The notes beneath the pieces are model-generated. The model made no database searches and had not been told where the DNA came from. It was given only the letters and a program-made list of their open reading frames with translations. Positions 10,701-18,452 of a stretch of 64,000 nucleotides of DNA are shown here, one piece after another; the first letter of the stretch is position 1, and the number at the start of each line of letters is the position of its first letter. The stretch comes from Longimicrobiales bacterium (GTDB taxonomy: Bacteria > Gemmatimonadota > Gemmatimonadetes > Longimicrobiales > Gaopeijiaceae). Position numbers and translations under genes: made by a program. The stretch spans positions 62,001-126,000 of the forward strand of contig CATQHQ010000002.1 of NCBI GenBank assembly GCA_958296005.1, given 5' to 3'.

Positions 10701-13700
10701 TGGCGGCCGACAGCGACAGCGACGGGCTCAGCGTCGGGACGAGTGCGCTGACGCTGAACACCGGCGCCATCAACGACGCTCGCGACGCGACGGTGGCGGC
10801 AAGCCTGGGGCTGGGCACGAACGCGATCACCAACAGCGCGAGCCACAAGGTGGACGGCTCGATTGCGGCGGCGTCGGTGGACGGCGTGTCGTTGTCGAGC
10901 CTGCCGGAGAGCAGCGACACGTACGGGCTGGCCGAGCTGATCGAGGTGCGGGTGACGTTCGACCGGGCGGTGGTGGTGACGGGCACGCCGCAGCTGGCGC
11001 TGGGGATCGGCACGGCGACGCGCCAAGCGGACTATGCTTCGGGGACGGGCACGGCGAGTCTGACGTTCGGCTACGCCGTGCAGTCTGCGGACGAGGACAC
11101 GGACGGGATCAGCGTCGGGCCCGGCGCGCTGGGACTGAACGGCGGGACGATCATCAACGCCCTGGACGGCGTGCGGCCGGCGACGCTGGCCTTGGGCTCC
11201 CACACGATCTCAAACAACGCACTCCACAAGGTGGACGGCAGGGTGGAGACGGCACCGGAGGTGTCGGGGGTGTCGGTAACCAGCTCGCCGGGCGCGAGCG
11301 GCGCGTACGGGCCGGGGAGCGTGATCGTGGTGCACGTGGAGTTCGACCGTTTGGTGTCGGTGACGGGCGAGCCGCGGCTGGCGTTGATGATCGGCCAGGA
11401 GCGGCGGTGGGCGACGTACGCTTCGGGGAGCGGGACGGCGACGCGCCAGGCTTTCTACGCCGACGCCTCGAGCCCGAGCACGGCGACGGTCTTGGTCTTC
11501 CGGTACACGGTGCAGGCGCGGGACGTGGACCCCGACGGGTTCAGCGTGCCGGAGGACGCGTTGGATCTGAACGGTGGGCAGATCGTGATCGCGGGAGGCT
11601 CGACGGCAGCGGAGCTGGATCTGGGGAGCCACGCGATGTCGGACCTCGACGGGCAGGAGGTGAGCGGCGGGGGCGGGACGGACCCGTACTTCGGCGTGTC
11701 GAAGTACGACTTCGAGCTGACGGAGGACGTGGCGGGGCCGTTGGTGGTTGGGACGGTGGGGGCGACGGACCCGTCCGGCGGCGAGTTGACGTACGTGCTG
11801 GGCGATGGAAGCGAGGGGCTGTTCGAGCTGGACGCATCAAGCGGCGCGCTGACGTACGTGGGGACGGGCGAGGACGCGGAGCGGCGTTCGGAGTACCTGA
11901 TGGAGCTGCGGGCGGAGACGAGCGACGGTCGAGTCGGGACGGCGCTGGCGAGCGTGAAGGTGCTGAACGTGAACGACGCGCCCGTGTTCGTGGCCGAGGA
12001 GTTCGCGTTCGAGCTGGCGGAGAACGCGGTCGGGCCGGTGGTGTTGGGGGTGGCGGAAGCGGTGGACCTGGACGAGGGCGACACACTGACGTACCGGATG
12101 GAGGCGGGCGACGGCGAACGGTTCGAGGTGGACGCGGAGACGGGCGAGGTGCGGTATGTGGGGGCAGGCGAGGACTACGAGGGCGGCGGGCCGAAGTCGT
12201 GGGAGCTGGAGGTGAGCGCGACGGACCTGGCGGGACTGAGGGTCGAGGCCGAGGTGGCGGTGGCGCTGACGAACGTGAACGAGGCGCCGTCGTTTGCCGA
12301 CGCCGCGTACGCGTTCGAGCTGACGGAGAACGCGGTCGGACCGGTGGTGCTGGGGAAGGTGAGGGCGACGGACCCGGACGCGGGCGACCGGCTAACGTAC
12401 AGCTTGGCGGAGGGCGACGCGGCGCGGTTCGAGGTGGACGCGGCCAGCGGCGAGGTGCGGTACGTGGGCGGCGGCGAGGACGCGGAGACGGGTCCGGCGA
12501 GCTGGGAGCTGGTGGTCAGCGCGACGGACGGCGGCGGGATCGAGGTGGAGGCGAGGGCGACGGTGTCGCTGCTGGACGTGAACGAGGGTCCGCGGTTCCT
12601 GGAGCCGAGCTACGAGTACGAGATCGAGGAGAACGCGCCCGGGCCGATCGACCTGGGCGTGGTGGGCGCGACGGACCCGGACCGGGCGGACACGCTGACG
12701 TACAGCTTGGCGGGCGAGGACGCGGAGAGGTTCGAGGTGGACGGGGCGAGCGGCGAGGTGCGGTACGTGGGCGGCGGCGAGGACGCGGAGACTGGCCCGG
12801 CGGGCTGGGAGTTCGAGGTGGTGGTCGCGGACCGGGACGGGCTGACGGACCGAGCGCCGGTAACGGTCGCGCTGTTGGACGTGAACGAGGCGCCGGCGTT
12901 TGCCGACTCGGCGTATGCGTTCGAGCTGGCGGAGAACGCGCGCGGACCGCGGGACCTGGGGCGCGTGGAGGCGACGGACGTGGACGCGGGGGACGTGCTG
13001 ACGTACGGCCTGGCGAGCGGGGACGCGGCGCGGTTCGAGGTGGACGGGACGAGCGGCGAGGTGCGGTACGTGGGTGGTGGCGAGAACTACGAGGACGGGC
13101 CGCCGCGGTACGCGCTGGTGGTGCGGGTGGTGGACGCGGGCGGACTGGCGGACGAGGCGGGCGTGGTGGTGACGGTCCTGGACGTGAACGAGGGTCCTGA
13201 GGCGGTGGGCGGGATCGCGCCGAAGGTGCTGGAGGCGTACGGCGCGGCGGCGGAAGAGGAGCTGGGGCCGTACTTCCGGGACCCGGACGGCGATGCGTTG
13301 AGCTACGCGGCGGAGTCGTCGGCACCGGGGGTGGCGCTGGCGGTGGTGACGGAGGCGGGGAGGCTGTCGATCGCGCCGCAGGCGATCGGCGTGGCGACGG
13401 TGACGGTGCGAGCGACGGATCCGGGCGGACTGGAGGCGATGCAGCAGGTGCAGGTGACGGTGGAGGCGTCGAGGTCGGAGCGGGCGCGGGCGCTGAAGCT
13501 GGCGCTGGCGGCGTTCGGGCGGTCGCTGGGCGCGGAGACGGTCGACGCGATCGGCGGGCGGCTGGGCGTCGAGTCGTCGAGCGCGCTGGGACGCTCGCAC
13601 GTCCGGCTGGGCGGGCGCTCGGTAGGCTGTGGCGCGTTCGGCGGCGGAGAGACGTGCGGCTTGGCGACGCTGGCGCGCGGCGCGAGCGGTCTGCTGGGCG

Positions 13701-15142
13701 CGCGGCTCTCGCACCCCGGCGCGGCCCTCGTCGGTCCCGCCGGCGGTCCCGGCGCGACGATCGACGCGGCGACGCTGCTGTTCGGCGGCGGCGCGTACCG
13801 AGGCCAGCAGGAAGGCGCGGCCGAGGTCGGGCCCGGCGGCCTGGAGTTCGACCCGGTGTCCCGCCGGAACCTGCTCTCCCAGAGCTCGTTCCAGCTGTCG
13901 TTCGGCGGCGGCGCGGCCTCGACCGGCGGCGGCGCGGACAGCCTTGACGCCGCCCCGCCGCAGGCCGCGTCCCGCGCCGGCTGGACGCTGTGGGGCCAAG
14001 CCAGCGCAGGCGAGTTCGAGGGCAACCCCGACGACGGGTTCGCACTTGAAGGCCGGACGCGCTCGGCGTACGCCGGGCTCGACTACCGGTTCGGCTCGGG
14101 CCTGCTGCTGGGCCTGGCCGGGTCGCGCAGCGGCATGGAGTCCGACTTCGAGAGCGGGGTCAACGGCGCGGGCTCGGTGGACGCCCGCCTGACCAGCCTA
14201 TACCCCTACCTCCACTGGTCGCCCCGCGAAGGCCTGGGGCTGTGGGGCGCGGCGGGCGCGGGCCGCGGCAGCGCCGACTTCGAGGAGCTGGCCGGCGGCG
14301 GCCGGTTCAGCACCGACCTGGATATGCGCATGGGCGCGCTGGGCGCGCGCCAGGAGCTCGTCGGCGCGCTGGCGCTGAAGGCCGACGCGTTCTCGGTGCG
14401 GATCCAGTCTGCCGACGCGACCGAGCTGGCGGGAGTGACGGCCAACGCGCAGCGGGTGCGGCTCGCGCCGGAGCTGAGCGGCCAGTGGGCGGTGGGCGGC
14501 GCATCGGTTCGCACGCGCCTCGAGCTGGGCGGTCGGCTGGACCGCGGCGACGCCGAGACGGGGATGGGCGCCGAGGCGGGCGCCGAGCTGGGGTTCACCC
14601 ACCGCGCGACCGGGTTCAGCGTGGACGCCCGAGGCCGGACGCTGCTGGTCCATCAGGCCGAGGACTTCAAGGAGTGGAACGCGAGCATCGCGTTGCGGCT
14701 CCAGCCCGGTCGGGACCAGGGCGGCCTCTCGTTCTCGCTGGAGCCGTCGTGGGGTGCCGACGGCGGCGGTGCCGGTACCCTATGGCAGCCGCGCGGCCGG
14801 CTCGGCCCCGGCCCGCAGGCCATGGCCATCGCCCAGGACGCCGCCGCCGACGCCCCAGGCTTGACCCCGAACCGGCTGGCGATGGAGCTGGGCTGGGGCG
14901 CGGTCCTGCCCGGCGGCGGCCAGATCAGGCCGTTCGGGCGCTGGAGTCGCGAAGGGACAGACGGCTACCGCCTCAACGTGGGCACGCAGTGGTCGGTGCT
15001 GGGCGGCCAGCCCGGCGAAGACCAAGCCCAGGGCGCCCAGGGCCTGCGCCTGATGATCGACCTCTTCGGCGAACAGGCGAACACCGGCCTCCAGCCCACA
15101 GAACGCAGCATGGGACTCCTCGGCCGAATCGAGTTCAGATAA
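7721..15142 (+). CDS. Giant autotransporter-like adhesin with cadherin-like repeats
   Basis: 2,473 residues. Start ATG 7721 follows GAGAGGCAA; ATG 7730 is an alternative. Residues ~1-29 are a Sec signal peptide ending VAKAQ. Residues ~30-1315 are ten tandem ~127-residue units built around FELGExIxVxVxFDRAVxV, GTPQLALGIGTATRQA, YTVQASDSDTDG and LGLGTNAITNSSGHKVDG. Residues ~1320-1825 are five cadherin-like units (FELTENAVGPVVLG, LDVNEGP linkers), then one Ig-like unit to ~1915. After a linker with a cysteine pair (VGCGAFGGGETCGL) comes a ~390-residue beta-barrel (GWTLWGQASAGEFEG to the final GRIEFR). Type V secretion with surface display of the repeats is the likely mode. The cadherin motifs suggest calcium-stiffened stalks and a role in attachment to host or neighbour cells. 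The repeats are nearly identical in DNA, so their number may vary. Confidence 0.88.
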   Translation: MRDMRLRSSLAVALALATTVASPGVAKAQVTAPVVTGVLTTNPLSDNTFELGEVIYVRVTFDRAVVVTGTPQLALGIGTATRQAEYYLGTGTQWVWLRYTVQASDRDTDGISVAAGALTLNDGAITDASDATVAASLGLGTNAITNSSGHKVDGSRATAPVVSGATITSSPLSGNTFERGEVIRVWVRFNKAVDVSGTPQLALGIGSATRQASYFAGTGTQWVWFQYTVQASDSDSDGISVAAGALTLNSGMIDVAGGAIDALLGLGTNTITNSSGHMVDGARVTAPVVTRVWTSTPASDNTFELGEVIQVAVGFARAVTVSGTPQLALGIGTATRQVDYFSGTGTRWLWFQYTVQASDSDTDGLSVAAGALTLNNGAINDARDGTVAASLGLGTNAITNSSGHKVNGARVTAPVVTGVSIATTPASGSTYELGEQIDVQVLFDRAVQVTGTPQLALGVGTATRQASYASSPSTATVLVFRYTVQASDSDTDGLSVGATALGLNSGTINDARDGTTTASLGLGTNAITNSSGHMVDGSKVTAPVVTGVSIATTPASGSTYELGENIEVRVMFDRAVVVTGTPQLALMIGTATRQVDYYSGPSTRWLGFQYTVQASDSDTDGLSVGATALTLNTGTINDARDGTVAASLGLGTNAITNSSGHKVDGSKVTAPVVTRVSIATTPASGSTYELGEQIEVQVLFDRAVTVTGTPQLALGIGSATRQADYYPGTSTRWLGFEYTVQASDSDTDGLSVGATALGLNSGTINDARDGTTAASLGLGTNAITNDGDHRVDGSQGPPGVTGVAIGPPVVGSTFERGETIEVTVTFNKAVDVGGEPQLALGIGSATRQASYISGTGTASLVFEYTVASGDADNDGLSIGANALSLNSGSIDVAGGTLDALLGLGANAIANSSSHKVAGGTLTAAAVSAAAIASTPASGNTYVRGEQIEMAVTFNRPVTVTGTPQLALGIGTETRQANYASGTGTASLTFRYTVVAADSDSDGLSVGTSALTLNTGAINDARDATVAASLGLGTNAITNSASHKVDGSIAAASVDGVSLSSLPESSDTYGLAELIEVRVTFDRAVVVTGTPQLALGIGTATRQADYASGTGTASLTFGYAVQSADEDTDGISVGPGALGLNGGTIINALDGVRPATLALGSHTISNNALHKVDGRVETAPEVSGVSVTSSPGASGAYGPGSVIVVHVEFDRLVSVTGEPRLALMIGQERRWATYASGSGTATRQAFYADASSPSTATVLVFRYTVQARDVDPDGFSVPEDALDLNGGQIVIAGGSTAAELDLGSHAMSDLDGQEVSGGGGTDPYFGVSKYDFELTEDVAGPLVVGTVGATDPSGGELTYVLGDGSEGLFELDASSGALTYVGTGEDAERRSEYLMELRAETSDGRVGTALASVKVLNVNDAPVFVAEEFAFELAENAVGPVVLGVAEAVDLDEGDTLTYRMEAGDGERFEVDAETGEVRYVGAGEDYEGGGPKSWELEVSATDLAGLRVEAEVAVALTNVNEAPSFADAAYAFELTENAVGPVVLGKVRATDPDAGDRLTYSLAEGDAARFEVDAASGEVRYVGGGEDAETGPASWELVVSATDGGGIEVEARATVSLLDVNEGPRFLEPSYEYEIEENAPGPIDLGVVGATDPDRADTLTYSLAGEDAERFEVDGASGEVRYVGGGEDAETGPAGWEFEVVVADRDGLTDRAPVTVALLDVNEAPAFADSAYAFELAENARGPRDLGRVEATDVDAGDVLTYGLASGDAARFEVDGTSGEVRYVGGGENYEDGPPRYALVVRVVDAGGLADEAGVVVTVLDVNEGPEAVGGIAPKVLEAYGAAAEEELGPYFRDPDGDALSYAAESSAPGVALAVVTEAGRLSIAPQAIGVATVTVRATDPGGLEAMQQVQVTVEASRSERARALKLALAAFGRSLGAETVDAIGGRLGVESSSALGRSHVRLGGRSVGCGAFGGGETCGLATLARGASGLLGARLSHPGAALVGPAGGPGATIDAATLLFGGGAYRGQQEGAAEVGPGGLEFDPVSRRNLLSQSSFQLSFGGGAASTGGGADSLDAAPPQAASRAGWTLWGQASAGEFEGNPDDGFALEGRTRSAYAGLDYRFGSGLLLGLAGSRSGMESDFESGVNGAGSVDARLTSLYPYLHWSPREGLGLWGAAGAGRGSADFEELAGGGRFSTDLDMRMGALGARQELVGALALKADAFSVRIQSADATELAGVTANAQRVRLAPELSGQWAVGGASVRTRLELGGRLDRGDAETGMGAEAGAELGFTHRATGFSVDARGRTLLVHQAEDFKEWNASIALRLQPGRDQGGLSFSLEPSWGADGGGAGTLWQPRGRLGPGPQAMAIAQDAAADAPGLTPNRLAMELGWGAVLPGGGQIRPFGRWSREGTDGYRLNVGTQWSVLGGQPGEDQAQGAQGLRLMIDLFGEQANTGLQPTERSMGLLGRIEFR

Positions 15143-15173
15143 GGCGGATCGCCCGCCCGCGGGCACTAGGGAC

Positions 15174-16585
15174 TGCTCTAGGCAAGGGCCCCTGCCGCCT
15201 GGGCCAGAAAGTCGCGGCCGCTCCCGCAGTCGATGATCAGGTCGGCGACTTCGGCAACTCCCTCCAGGTCTGTTGCGCCCTCTAGCAACGCGGCAAGCCC
15301 CTCCGCCGTCTCCGAACCGAACTTCCGCCGTGCTTGGCGCACCAGCGTGGCCCGCTGCCCGAGCCGTTGCCCACGCGCCTCGCCTTCCTGCCGACCCTCC
15401 CGCCGACCCTCCTCGAGTCCCTTCCGACGGGCTTCCCGGCGCTCCGCCGCCCACCACGTATCCACGACTGGGCTCGCCAGGTCCTCCAGCTCCCGCAACT
15501 TCGCCATCTCTTCCTCCTAGGCTCCCTCTTCGATCATCGAGCTCCGCACCCACTCCACCAGCGCCCGTCTCGCCGGGCTGTCCTCCGGCAGCAGCTCCCG
15601 CAACGTCGCCAGCGCCTCGTCAAATTCGGCCCGGTCCCGGGCGTAGCGTAACCTCAACCCAGCCGTCCGGGGCGTGTCCGCCCGCGTCAGCCCCTTCGCC
15701 TCCTCCGCCTCCGACACTAGAAGGAACTCGTGCCCCAGGGCGAACGGCAGGAACGCCTTCGCCTCGTCCGTCAGCATCTCCTTGAGGCGGGTCGGCGCGT
15801 CCCACGGCTTGGCCCCGAGGTACACGACGATCGGCAGCACCGGCGGCAGCTTCCGCCGCTTTCGCACCTCCGGGTCCTTGGCGAGCTCCGCGTAGACCAG
15901 GGCCGTCTCCAGCAGGATCCGCACCGGCATGCGCCAGTCCACGGTGGACTGGGCCTCGAAGAGGAAGACCACGTAGAGCCACGAGTCTCGGAACGGCGCC
16001 TTCCACACCATGTCCGCATGGCGGACGGTCCTGGACTTGCTGTCGACGTACTCGGTCGGCCCCTTCTGGAGCTTGGCGAGCTCCACATCTGCGACGATCC
16101 TCCCGAAGACATGCTTGCGGAGGAACTCGTCCACCATGCCCTTGTCCCCGTAGAAGCCCTTGGCGCTCTTGTCGATCGGCTGGTGGATCGCCTTGCGGCG
16201 AACCTCGTCCGAGGGAGGCGCTTCGTCGGAAGGCTTGTCCCGGGGTGCCTCCCGCTCGGGAGGCTCGCCAGCGGGACTCCGATCTTGGGGGCCGGCAGCT
16301 GCCATGGGCGCCTCTCCTCGAAGAGCGTGGTCGGCGTTCCGGCGGCCTCAGCCGACAATGGCCCTCGGAGGGTCACGGACCTAGCGCGGAGGCTCGCCGG
16401 ATCTGATTCCCTAAAGCGTTGCGACTCGAGATGGGCGCTTCCATGGCTGGATGGGACGCCGTCGAATTTGGGTGCGTCGCCTGCCGCTGAAGCCGCCGGG
16501 CGACGGTCGCTGCGGCCGACCACGGCGGCAGCGGGTCCAGGCTCCACCATCGACTAGAAGATGGACGACCGGGCGCAGATCGGAG
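15174..16585. repeat. Segmental duplication, decayed copy
   Basis: From GCTCTAGGCAAGGGCCC onward this stretch matches 20651-22065 almost base for base, covering the Rpn-type gene and the 280 bases upstream of it. Homology then continues interruptedly into the M20 remnant up to 16883. Differences are scattered point changes plus the stop codon described under the Rpn pseudogene. Confidence 0.9.
15178..16305 (-). pseudogene. Rpn-type nuclease (YhgA/transposase_31), interrupted by a stop codon
   Basis: The same gene as at 20657-21784, but codon 263 is TAG (plus-strand CTA at 15517-15519) where the intact copy has AAG, a single transversion. This leaves a 262-residue N-terminal reading frame (15517-16305) and a 109-residue tail (15178-15507) that could restart at an ATG three codons after the stop. 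The first part keeps the nuclease core: VDEFLRKHVFG, RHADMVWKAPF, VVFLFEAQS. The tail holds the EGRREGRQEGEARGQ coiled repeat typical of Rpn proteins. The N-terminal fragment could still be an active nuclease, so loss of function is likely but not certain. Confidence 0.8.
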
Positions 16586-16906
16586 ACGTACCTGGGCCAG
16601 GAAGTGGGCGTGATGCACGCCTGCGGACACGACATCCACCTGCCATGCATCTGGGCGTGGCGTCGGTGCTTGGCCGAGTTGGAGGTGGGCAAGTTGGGGT
16701 TTTCGGTTGGCCCTGCGCTGGCCGCCGTGGACCACTTCAAGATTGTCGCGCGAGGTAAGCAGGCCCACGGTGCCGTGTCCCACCTCAGCGTCAGTCCGGT
16801 CGTCATGGTGCCCCAGGCCGTGTCGGCGTTCGAGACGATTCGCTCGCGGAACTTTAGCTCTCTGGACCTCAGCGTGGCGACGGCTCCAGCAGGGGTCGTT
16901 CGGTAG
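16561..16906 (+). pseudogene. M20 amidohydrolase remnant joined to the tail of the DUF234 ATPase gene
   Basis: 16561-16585 matches the leader of the intact M20 gene (22041-22065). 16586-16670 matches 22573-22658 (YLGQEVGVMHACGHDIH) with a one-base loss. 16671-16883 matches about 22817-23029 (AELEVGKLGFSVGPALAAVDHF). Thus about 507 and 158 bases are missing. At 16881 the sequence switches to 26 bases matching 7606-7631 with one mismatch, the 3' end and stop of the ATPase gene. The product cannot be a working hydrolase. Confidence 0.85.
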
Positions 16907-16964
16907 CTCTGCGCCGAACGAATGACGGGTGCCCGCGCCAGACGAGTTGCAGGAGACGACACCC

Positions 16965-17723
16965 GTGATCGACCGCTACTTCGCGGCCAGTCACCTGCTG
17001 GGCGTCATGCCGAATCCGTGGCGTGGCAGCGAGGCCGCCGCAAAGGTGTTCGACGCACTGCTGGAAAAGCACCCGCGCCAGCAGGTGGCCGCCAGCTACA
17101 TGTTCGTCCTCGAAGAGCTTCGCAAGCGCTTGGAGGGTGAGCGCGACCGGTTGTCCCGGAACGTCTTCTTCGACATGCTGAAGCGCGACGTCATGCGGTT
17201 CCTGGTGGTGACCGACGACTTGGCGTTCAACCGGGCACCGTCCGAGGTCGAGATCGGACGGGGAAGGCAAGCGAACCGGACCGACGGAAGCCAGTTCGAG
17301 CTTAACCTTCACGAGCGCACCAGCGAAGAAGAGCTGAACGCGCTGGAGACCAAGGTCGCAACCTACTTGGATCAGCAGGCGCGCCTGTTCTTCTGGTACC
17401 GCAACCGGAGCCGCAAGGACTACTACGTGCAGGGATGGAAGCCCAGGCGGGTCTATGCGGACTTCGTCTTCGCCCTAAAGGCGGATGGGCCGAGCGACGA
17501 CGACGAGCACTTCGGCGACGTCTTCGTTCTCGAGACCAAAGGCTTGCATCTCAAGCAATCCGAGGACACCGACTACAAGCGCTCCGTCTTCAATACCTGT
17601 TCCGAGCTGGCCAAGCAGGAGAACTGGGCCACGTTAGTGCCGACGATGCGCGACAAGGTCGTGCACTTCGAAATAGTGGACGAAGACGAATGGCAGCAAC
17701 GCCTGAACGCCATGCTGGCTTGA
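16965..17723 (+). CDS. Type III-like restriction enzyme Res subunit, C-terminal endonuclease part only
   Basis: 252 residues from GTG 16965, chosen for the AGGAG ten bases upstream; GTG 16929 would add 12 residues. The sequence fits the C-terminal third of type III Res/helicase-nucleases: a helical region, then TKVATYLDQQARLFFWYRNR, KPRRVYADFVFAL and FVLETKGLHLK. YADF...ETKG is a PD-(D/E)xK nuclease core. The whole N-terminal DEAD-box helicase is absent, and the DNA just upstream is the M20/ATPase remnant, so the gene was cut by rearrangement. It is probably a remnant, though the frame is intact. A decayed methyltransferase at 19871 may be from the same or another restriction system. Confidence 0.65.
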   Translation: MIDRYFAASHLLGVMPNPWRGSEAAAKVFDALLEKHPRQQVAASYMFVLEELRKRLEGERDRLSRNVFFDMLKRDVMRFLVVTDDLAFNRAPSEVEIGRGRQANRTDGSQFELNLHERTSEEELNALETKVATYLDQQARLFFWYRNRSRKDYYVQGWKPRRVYADFVFALKADGPSDDDEHFGDVFVLETKGLHLKQSEDTDYKRSVFNTCSELAKQENWATLVPTMRDKVVHFEIVDEDEWQQRLNAMLA

Positions 17724-17798
17724 AGCTGCTAGTGCGAGTGGCGGTCCCGCTGGCGGCTCTGCCGGAACCCCGCGCCCAAGCAGCACGCCACCCCCTTC

Positions 17799-18452
17799 CT
17801 ATACCAAGTAAAGGCGTCGGAACCAACTCACAAAGGCGTCCGCGACTGCGGTGTCGTGACGGAAGTAGTGCGTATGAATTGCAGTGCCATAGCGAAGGCC
17901 CGGATTCGGTTGCCAAGCTAGCCAAGTGTGGATCACGGCCTTCCTAGTGTTCGCTTCTCCAAAGTCCGCACCTAATGTCCGTGCGCTGCTGGTCGCCTTC
18001 CGTGCGTGCGGAAGCAGTCGGTCGCCAGGATCCACAAGGTCGGCAAGGAAGTGCTCCAAGGCACCGCTACGCTGATTGTCAGGCATAAGCCAGACGCCGA
18101 CCCTGGTCTTGTAGTCCGGGGACTCGCCCACAAAGCCCTCGGAAGGAATCATCGCGGCAGTAGCAACACCCACCTTTTTCAAGCACGAGGCCACGGCCTT
18201 CCATCGGTCCTGCGGGCAATCGTTGGCGTCTACCACAAAACCCGCGGCTCTGCCCGTATTGCTCCGCACTGCGCTGGCTATTCCATCCAGCAGACGGTCG
18301 ATGCCCCCCTGGGGCTTGGGGGTGGGCAGGGGCGGCGGCGGATTGCCGTTGCCGTAACCGAAGCCGCGTTGTCCAAGCAAGTGGCTTATCACGTGTTCGT
18401 CGTCCGTGCCCTCAACAAGCAAGACGGAACGTTGCCTATCCGTGCCAGTCAT
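17799..18452 (-). CDS. TOPRIM-domain protein (DUF3226-like), partner of the upstream ATPase
   Basis: 217 residues. The N-terminus SVLLVEGTDDEHVISHLL is the TOPRIM glutamate motif, and GFVVDANDCPQDRW carries the acidic DxxD element; GVWLMPDNQRSGALEHFL follows. These are features of stand-alone DUF3226/OLD-type TOPRIM nucleases. Its ATG overlaps the ATPase stop (ATGA), so the pair is translationally coupled. A separate ATPase and TOPRIM protein is the layout of PARIS (AriA-AriB) and is related to OLD nucleases, which sense phage and trigger abortive infection or tRNA/DNA cleavage. The DNA is visibly less GC-rich than its surroundings. The defence role is inferred from layout and context. Confidence 0.75.
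   Translation of the reverse strand: MTGTDRQRSVLLVEGTDDEHVISHLLGQRGFGYGNGNPPPPLPTPKPQGGIDRLLDGIASAVRSNTGRAAGFVVDANDCPQDRWKAVASCLKKVGVATAAMIPSEGFVGESPDYKTRVGVWLMPDNQRSGALEHFLADLVDPGDRLLPHARKATSSARTLGADFGEANTRKAVIHTWLAWQPNPGLRYGTAIHTHYFRHDTAVADAFVSWFRRLYLV

Noticed and set aside
7748-11203. 1,151-codon open frame antisense to the adhesin
   Set aside because: It follows the adhesin repeats in the opposite strand and consists of Arg/His/Pro-rich low-complexity sequence; long antisense frames are expected in repetitive GC-rich genes.
7810-11250. Regularly spaced ~381-base repeats as a possible CRISPR array
   Set aside because: Units are long, in frame and encode a repeated protein domain; there are no short repeats with unique spacers, and no cas genes.
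15178-16305. Rpn genes as an insertion sequence
   Set aside because: The family is sometimes called a transposase, but no terminal inverted repeats or target duplications are visible around either copy.
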